64,000 nucleotides of DNA from Telopea speciosissima (taxonomy: Eukaryota; Streptophyta; Magnoliopsida; Proteales; Proteaceae). Below are positions 58,771-64,000 of this stretch, piece after piece (positions within the stretch are counted from its first letter, which is position 1; every line of letters begins with the position of its first letter). The notes beneath the pieces were generated by a model. The model had not been told where the DNA came from and made no database searches. It saw only the letters and a program-made list of their open reading frames with translations. The position numbers and the translations under genes are program-made. The DNA is taken from positions 26,335,001 through 26,399,000 of the forward strand of contig NC_057916.1 of NCBI RefSeq assembly GCF_018873765.1, written 5' to 3'.

Positions 58771-61247
58771 CGGGGAGGGTTGGTCAGTAATTATAGGTGA
58801 TGAAGTAAGGGGAAACCCAAGAGTATGAACCACATCTTCACTAGAACTCTCCCCCTGAAGAAGTGGGGAAGAATAATAGGAAAGGGTCTCATGAAAAACC
58901 ACATCCATACTGACCATAGTACGACGGGAAGGAGGGTGGTAACACTTGTAACCTTTCTGGGTTGGAGAATAACCCAAAAAAATACACCGTAACCCACGGG
59001 GTTCAAGTTTGCCAGGGGACTTAGTATCCCTAGCATAACAGACACAGCCAAACACCTTTGGAGGCACCACAAAGGGGGAATCTCCAAGTAAAACCTCAGA
59101 TGGGCTACGGGAATCCAGAACCCGTGAAGGTAACCTATTAATAAGGTAAGCTGTAGTGAGAACAGCATCACCCAATATTGGGATGGAACATGTCGAGCAA
59201 ACATTAGTGCTCTTGCCACTTCTAATAAGTGGCGATTCTTTCGTTTAACCACACCATTTTGGGCCGGGGTATCAACACAACTAGTCTGATGTATAATCCC
59301 ATTATCAGCAAGGTACTTTTGAAAATGGGATTCCTTATACTCCGTTCCATTATTACTCCGTAAAACCTTGAGAGTGGCCTGGAACTGGGTCTGGATCATT
59401 TTATGAAAATGTTGAAAGCAAGAAAAAACCTGATTTTTAGTGTGAAGAAGATAAATCCAAGTATTTTGAGAATGACAATCAATAAATGAGACAAACCAAC
59501 GATGTCCAAAAATAGAGGGTTTACGACTAGGTCCCCAAACATCAGAATGCACCAAATGAAAACAAGTAGAACTCCTTTTATTTGATAAAGAGTAAGAGGT
59601 ACGTGTCTGTTTGGCCAGAACACAAGCCTCACAAAAAAAATTATCCTTATTACATTTGGTGACCAAAGATGGAAATAAATGGGCTAAAATTCCTAATGGA
59701 GGGTGACCTAATCTAGAGTGCCATTGGTAAAGTTCAGAAAAGACCAAGGAGTTCTGATGTAGTGGAGAAGGTACTGGTGGAGAGAGACGGCCATCATCAA
59801 GCAAATACAGACCACCGTGTACTTTACCCAATCCAATCGTCTTCCCAGATGCCAGATCCTGAAAAACACAATGGGAAGGGAAAAAAGTTACCTTGCAGTG
59901 AAGATCACGAGTAATACTACTAATGGAAAGCAGGTTAGTAGTAAAATTAGGAATATGTAAAACAGAAGACAAAGGAAGGGCGGAAGTGCAGTTGATGATT
60001 CCTTTTCCAGAAATAGAGGAAAGGGAACCATCAGCCACTTTGACCTTGTCTTTCCTAGAAGTGGGAGAATATCTATGAAATAAGCTAGATGAACCAGTCA
60101 TGTGATCTGTAGCCCCGGAATCAATGATCCAGGGATGAGAAGCCACAGAAGCACAATGACCACCAAACGGGATACCTGACTGGGCAAAATTTGAACCTGA
60201 AGGAGCAGAGGAATGGGCAGTAGCAGCGGAAGTAGTAGAGGCAGCAGCAGCGGAAGACCTTAGCACACGTAGGAAGGCCTGTAGATCGTCCTGGGATAGA
60301 CCAATGTCTGTAACTGGAGCTGTAGGAACAGATTCAGATTGATTTGCCTTGCCTTTTGGTTTCTTCTTGGCAACGCGCTTGGCTTCAAAGTCAGCTGGTT
60401 TCCCATGAAGCTTCCAACACTTGTCCTTGGTGTGATAAGGCCTGTGACAATGGTCACAAGTAACAGAGCCTGGAGTAGAACCACCAACAGATAAAGGACC
60501 AACAGGGGCAGCAAGAGCTGGGGCAGCAGTTTGAAGAGCCAATCTGTCAGAAACAGGAGGATGTAACATAGCAGCCCGGCGGTTTTCCTCTGAAGAGACC
60601 AGGGCATAAGACTGCTCAAGTGTGGGAAAAGGAGAATGGCCCAACACCTGAACCCGAATCTGGTCATACTCAACATTCAACCCGGCCAAGAAGTCATAAA
60701 CCCTGATCTTGTCAACATGTTTCTTATATGCAGCTATGTTGGCAGGTGAGTCAGGGTGATAATCCGAAAAATGGTCCAATTGCTGCCAAAGGCTGCGGAG
60801 AGTGGCATAATACTTAGAGACAGTTAATTCCCCTTGAGTAGTATGAAGGACTTTCTGCCGTTTCTGGCGAAGTTCATAAACCTGAGCATCATTACCAAGC
60901 TGCCCATATGTCTCCTTACAAGCAGACCAAATCTGAGAAGCTGTATCAAGGAGGAGAAATCCTTGTGCAAGGTCTGAATTCATAGAGCCAACCAAATAGG
61001 ACATAAGAAGACCATTGTTGGAAAGCCATTTAGTCAGGGCAGCACCAAGAGCCGTCGGCATAGGCATAGAGCCATCAATATGGCCAGTGAGGCCACGGCC
61101 AGCAATAGCAAAAGAAGCAGATCTAGACCACAATAGATAGTTGCTGCCATCGAACTTAATAGGATTAGGATGGAGATCATGATAATCTGACTTATCATGA
61201 CTAACTTGATCAGAGTTGGCAGTCGAAGTAGTAGTAGAGTCACCCAT
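58717..61247 (-). pseudogene. Copia 2 gag, protease and integrase
   Basis: ATG at 61247 (MGDSTTTSTANSD). Gag: KFDGSNYLLWSRS near the start and WQQLDHF. Zinc knuckle CDHCHRPYHTKDKCWKLHG. Protease IIDSGATDHM. GAG-pre-integrase LYQWHSRLGHPPLG. Integrase: HSDVWGPS, then FIDCHSQ (usually DHxSR), LRSNNGTEY and QNGVVKRKNRHL. The catalytic Asp of SDNG is Asn and the Glu of AERK is Lys, so two catalytic positions are lost. A frame change near 59170 moves to the frame 59175-58717 (GDAVLTTAYLINRLPS). Confidence 0.9.
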
Positions 61248-62013
61248 AGTGCCGAGAAGGGCTGTTGTGTAGAGAAGTCCCAAAAAATTGCCAAGGCAAG
61301 GGCTAAGAGCAGAGCCGAGTGCCCCTCTGGGATGGGAAACACACCTCCAAAAAAAGGCAGCAGCAATAGAGGAGCCCCCCCAAGATCGATGGTGTTAGGG
61401 TTTTTGGAAAAAACCCAAAAAAAAGATAATCGATGTGGGGAGGGAAGCCCAAAAACTTTGCTGCAGATGTAGCCTTTGTGAAACTGTCCAAAAGCCTGCA
61501 GAGAATAGCCTTGTTGAAGAAGAAAAAATCCAGAAGAAGCAGTAGCCGCAAGCAGCCCTAATCCCAATATCGATAAAGCACAGGGTTTTGTTGGAAGAAA
61601 ACCCTGAAAGGAAGTGATCGAATGGGAGAAGGGGTCTTCAGTTCCTGTATGAGGCTTTATAGTAGCAGGTCAGTGTCGCAGAAGTGCTCCAATTTAGGGA
61701 GAAACAGTCCCAACAAATAGTAGGGCCTGATCTTTAAAAACTTGGAAACTCCAATTCACGCAAGAGAGAACCAGCAGCAGCCATCGAGCAGTATTATTAG
61801 GTCATGGAAAAGATTAAAAAGAGGTGGGAATAGGGCAGCAACTAGATCATGGGATCACCTCTGCAGTGCTGCCCTTAGAGAGGGAGAAGAAGCAAGGAGA
61901 AGGGGGAGAAAAAAAAATCGAGAGAAGGGAAAGAGAAGAAATAACGATGGGAGGGAGGGAGGGAGGGAGGGAGTTTTTGAAAACAGGTCACAGAAATCGT
62001 GTCTCTGATGCCA
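61248..62013 (-). other. Copia 2 leader with (GGGA)n tract
   Basis: Untranslated leader of the element. A ggga repeat lies at 61949-61973. Primer-site-like tggcatcagaga (minus strand) lies at about 62001-62012, two bases different from the usual iMet complement. Confidence 0.75.
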
Positions 62014-62232
62014 TGTTAAGAAAACACATGAGAGATTAATGCTTAAGTGAATCAATGTGATTCCTTAAGCCCTTTATTTATAATACTAAAACATAAGTAC
62101 ATGGACAAATATGCCCCTACATAATATAAACAAAGGAAAAGAAAGAATAAACATAAGAGAAACATAAGAGAATAAAACAATAAGAGGAAAGGACCAGAAT
62201 ACCCCTACGGTATTCTGGCTATATATCTAACA
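62014..62232 (-). repeat. 5' LTR of Copia 2 (219 bp)
   Basis: Direct copy of 56517-56735 in the same orientation. Confidence 0.93.
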
Positions 62233-62237
62233 AATAG

Positions 62238-62817
62238 ACAAAAGCCATTAAATGTCAGATCCTGCTGGCCATGTTCTAGAACAGTGCGAGGAGTGCTGCT
62301 GGGGGTTGACTGTGCCTCATAATTGAATCTCTTCCATTATGGGGCAGAGTAGGCATTGCAAATGGTTGAGAGGTAGGATTCCACCCTCACGTGCATGCAT
62401 CTCTCTCCTTGTATTGCTTATAGATATATATTTTTTCTTCTGATTAACAGAAAGTTTTAACCTGATGTGGCACCTTATGGTGCTATTCAATTTATTAACT
62501 TGTAACTTTCTCCACCATTCTGTTGCCAAGCCTTTGGCCTCTTGCTTGTGCTTCTATGGGTGCCTCTTGCAGAAGGTTGATTCAATGGTGCCCAAAGGTC
62601 TACACCTACTGACCTACATTCCTCCCCTAATTGAGCCCTCATCTCTTTTGAACATTTATCTACTATCTGATTTTTTTTGAGAGGTAAAGTAAAAATTCAA
62701 GTCATAAAATGCAATGGACAACTATAAATTGTTCAGCACAACTAGATGCAAGGGCTTCAATGAGAGCAATTACTTAGAAAAATCATATCATAAAGAATGA
62801 TAGGTCTGCTAAATTCA
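62238..62817. other. Intergenic, no gene recognised
   Basis: Short open frames only, without a recognised domain. Confidence 0.35.
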
Positions 62818-63290
62818 AAAAGAATTCAACTCAACTAAGCTCATCCCAAATAATAGGTCAGCTACAAGGATCCTGTTTTGCCATTCAAGTTCATTCAAAG
62901 CCATACTTCTTGTAAACCCTGATCCATGCATTTTTTTCTTATCACTCCTCTCAAAGTCATTTCAGGCCTCCACTTGCCCTTTTAGCTCCTCTCATTTTAA
63001 TCATATTACTCCTCACCTATGCATTCAAGTATCTTCATTGCACAAGGCCATGGCACCTCAAACGGCTTCCTCTCAACTTATGATGTGGTAGAGCTACTCT
63101 TAAATTACCTCTAATATGTTCATTTCGTGTTTCTATCTTTTCTAGTTTTACCACTCATCCATCTCAATGTCTTATCTCAGCTTTAGCTATATATTGTTTC
63201 TTTACTCCCCAATATTCTGATCCGTATATCATTTTGGTCTTGTAACTGTTTCCTTTGAATTTCAATGGAAGGTGTCGATCACACAACTGA
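62818..63290 (-). mobile_element. RTE-type LINE 3' fragment
   Basis: Minus-strand 3' end: the plus strand starts with attcaactcaactaagctcatccc, the reverse of a gggatgagcttagttgagttg tail. The remainder is AT-rich and matches the tail style at 6655-6790. Heavily decayed, non-coding. Confidence 0.55.
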
Positions 63291-64000
63291 TGAGGTAAGC
63301 TAGGCTGAAACAAAGCCAACACTTGCAAAACTATGAAAAACCAGAATCACAGTGAACCAGAAAACTGAGAATAATAGGCAGCAAAGTAGACTATAACTCT
63401 CCATCCACTCAACAGATGGGGCTGAGATTATAAGTCTAATGGAAGTCTTAACAGGGGGATTATGTGGCCAAAGTATCAAGACAATCGGATGGTTGGATAG
63501 GGAGAACGAGGTGTGGACAGAAAATGGAAACTAAGGAAAACCAGAAAATGGCAAGTAAAGAAAGCTTGAATAACTTTCAATCCACCAGCCCGATGACATC
63601 AAACCTGGGTCGAGTGGAGCAGGTGAAGTAACGAATAACATAATCAAAACTCAGCCTAATCTGATTGTTTGATACTGAGAAAACACTGACTGAACTTCAG
63701 ACATATGTGCTGTAAAATACTCCTATCGCAGACCTGAAACAGTCTGTAAAATTAATAGAAAACAAAGGTGTTCATGAGGGTAATGACAAAGGATTATCAA
63801 GACGCAAAATAAGTTCAGAGTTCACCCAATAACAGTCCACAATAGAGAGAGAAAAAAGTTGCTGGAATACCTGCAAAACAGTAATGGAAGAAAGGGAAAA
63901 GAAAAGAAGATGAGAAGATAGAAGGAAGGGGATATGACCAATAGGCTTCACCACCAGTCCCAAACCAGGGATTCATCACCTTGGGTTGCCACTTGCTTCA
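63291..64000. other. Window edge, possible LTR-like repeat
   Basis: The aggcttcaccaccagtccc and ggattcatcacc words near 63940-63980 resemble the repeat at 15380. The window ends inside it. Confidence 0.3.

Larger units (their letters stand above)
56517..62232 (-). mobile_element. Copia LTR retrotransposon 2 (5.7 kb)
   Basis: LTRs of 219 bp at 62014-62232 (5') and 56517-56735 (3'). Perfect duplication aatag at 56512-56516 and 62233-62237. A primer-site-like tggcatcagaga follows the 5' LTR and a ttgagggggagt tract precedes the 3' LTR. Coding order gag, protease, integrase, RT, RNase H. LTRs differ at about four or five positions, so it is a young insertion. One frameshift and two in-frame stops inactivate it. 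Confidence 0.95.

Noticed and set aside
61742..62039. Plus-strand ORFs with Arg/Glu-rich peptides
   Set aside because: They are antisense to the Copia 2 leader and reflect its purine-rich GGGA repeat.

Overview
The window is nuclear DNA of a flowering plant. It holds chloroplast FtsZ2, the plant-specific BIC family, plant-type Copia and Gypsy elements, an Au-type SINE, long AT-rich introns and many MITEs. Woody eudicot, basal eudicot or magnoliid all remain possible; the sequence alone does not settle the species. Four host genes can be supported: the 3' end of a CIA1/CIAO1 WD40 gene (+, two exons, 1323-2850), a BIC1/BIC2-like cryptochrome inhibitor (-, 4455-4976), a complete seven-coding-exon FtsZ2 plastid-division gene (-, 8095-21187, 488 aa), and an F-box/LRR gene like Arabidopsis At1g67190 (+, 45812-47071, 419 aa).

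About half of the window is mobile DNA. The 7.9-kb intron 3 of FtsZ2 is a transposon trap. It holds a rearranged pseudogene of a two-pore K+ channel (TPK) whose halves lie in opposite orientations, split by an LTR-like repeat and a 2.8-kb TIR element. That TIR element carries a 1.27-kb foldback element with an 11-bp target duplication. Around 22.9-43.3 kb lie two large LTR retrotransposons: a Copia element (22929-29496) and a 13-kb Tekay/Del-like Gypsy chromovirus (30224-43277). The Gypsy element has 2.74-kb LTRs, a perfect gggcg target duplication and an antisense ORF in its leader. A second Copia element lies on the minus strand at 56517-62232, with 219-bp LTRs and an aatag duplication.

From 47.4 to 53.7 kb there is a degraded RTE-type LINE split by a 680-bp solo LTR (duplication gagac), several related LTR-like repeats (one nested in another), a 73-bp tandem repeat and a full-length Au-type SINE. 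MITEs with clear 8-bp target duplications sit in the CIA1 and FtsZ2 introns.

The host genes are independent housekeeping or signalling genes: cytosolic Fe-S assembly, light signalling, plastid division and SCF ubiquitination. They do not form a pathway or cluster. The main novelty candidates are the scrambled TPK pseudogene, the two transposon-borne ORFs (LTR ORF and antisense leader ORF), the repeated GGAGGCAA/TTGCCTCC motif of the Gypsy element, a Gly-Gly substitution in the FtsZ signature, and a shared G-to-A decay pattern in the three LTR elements.
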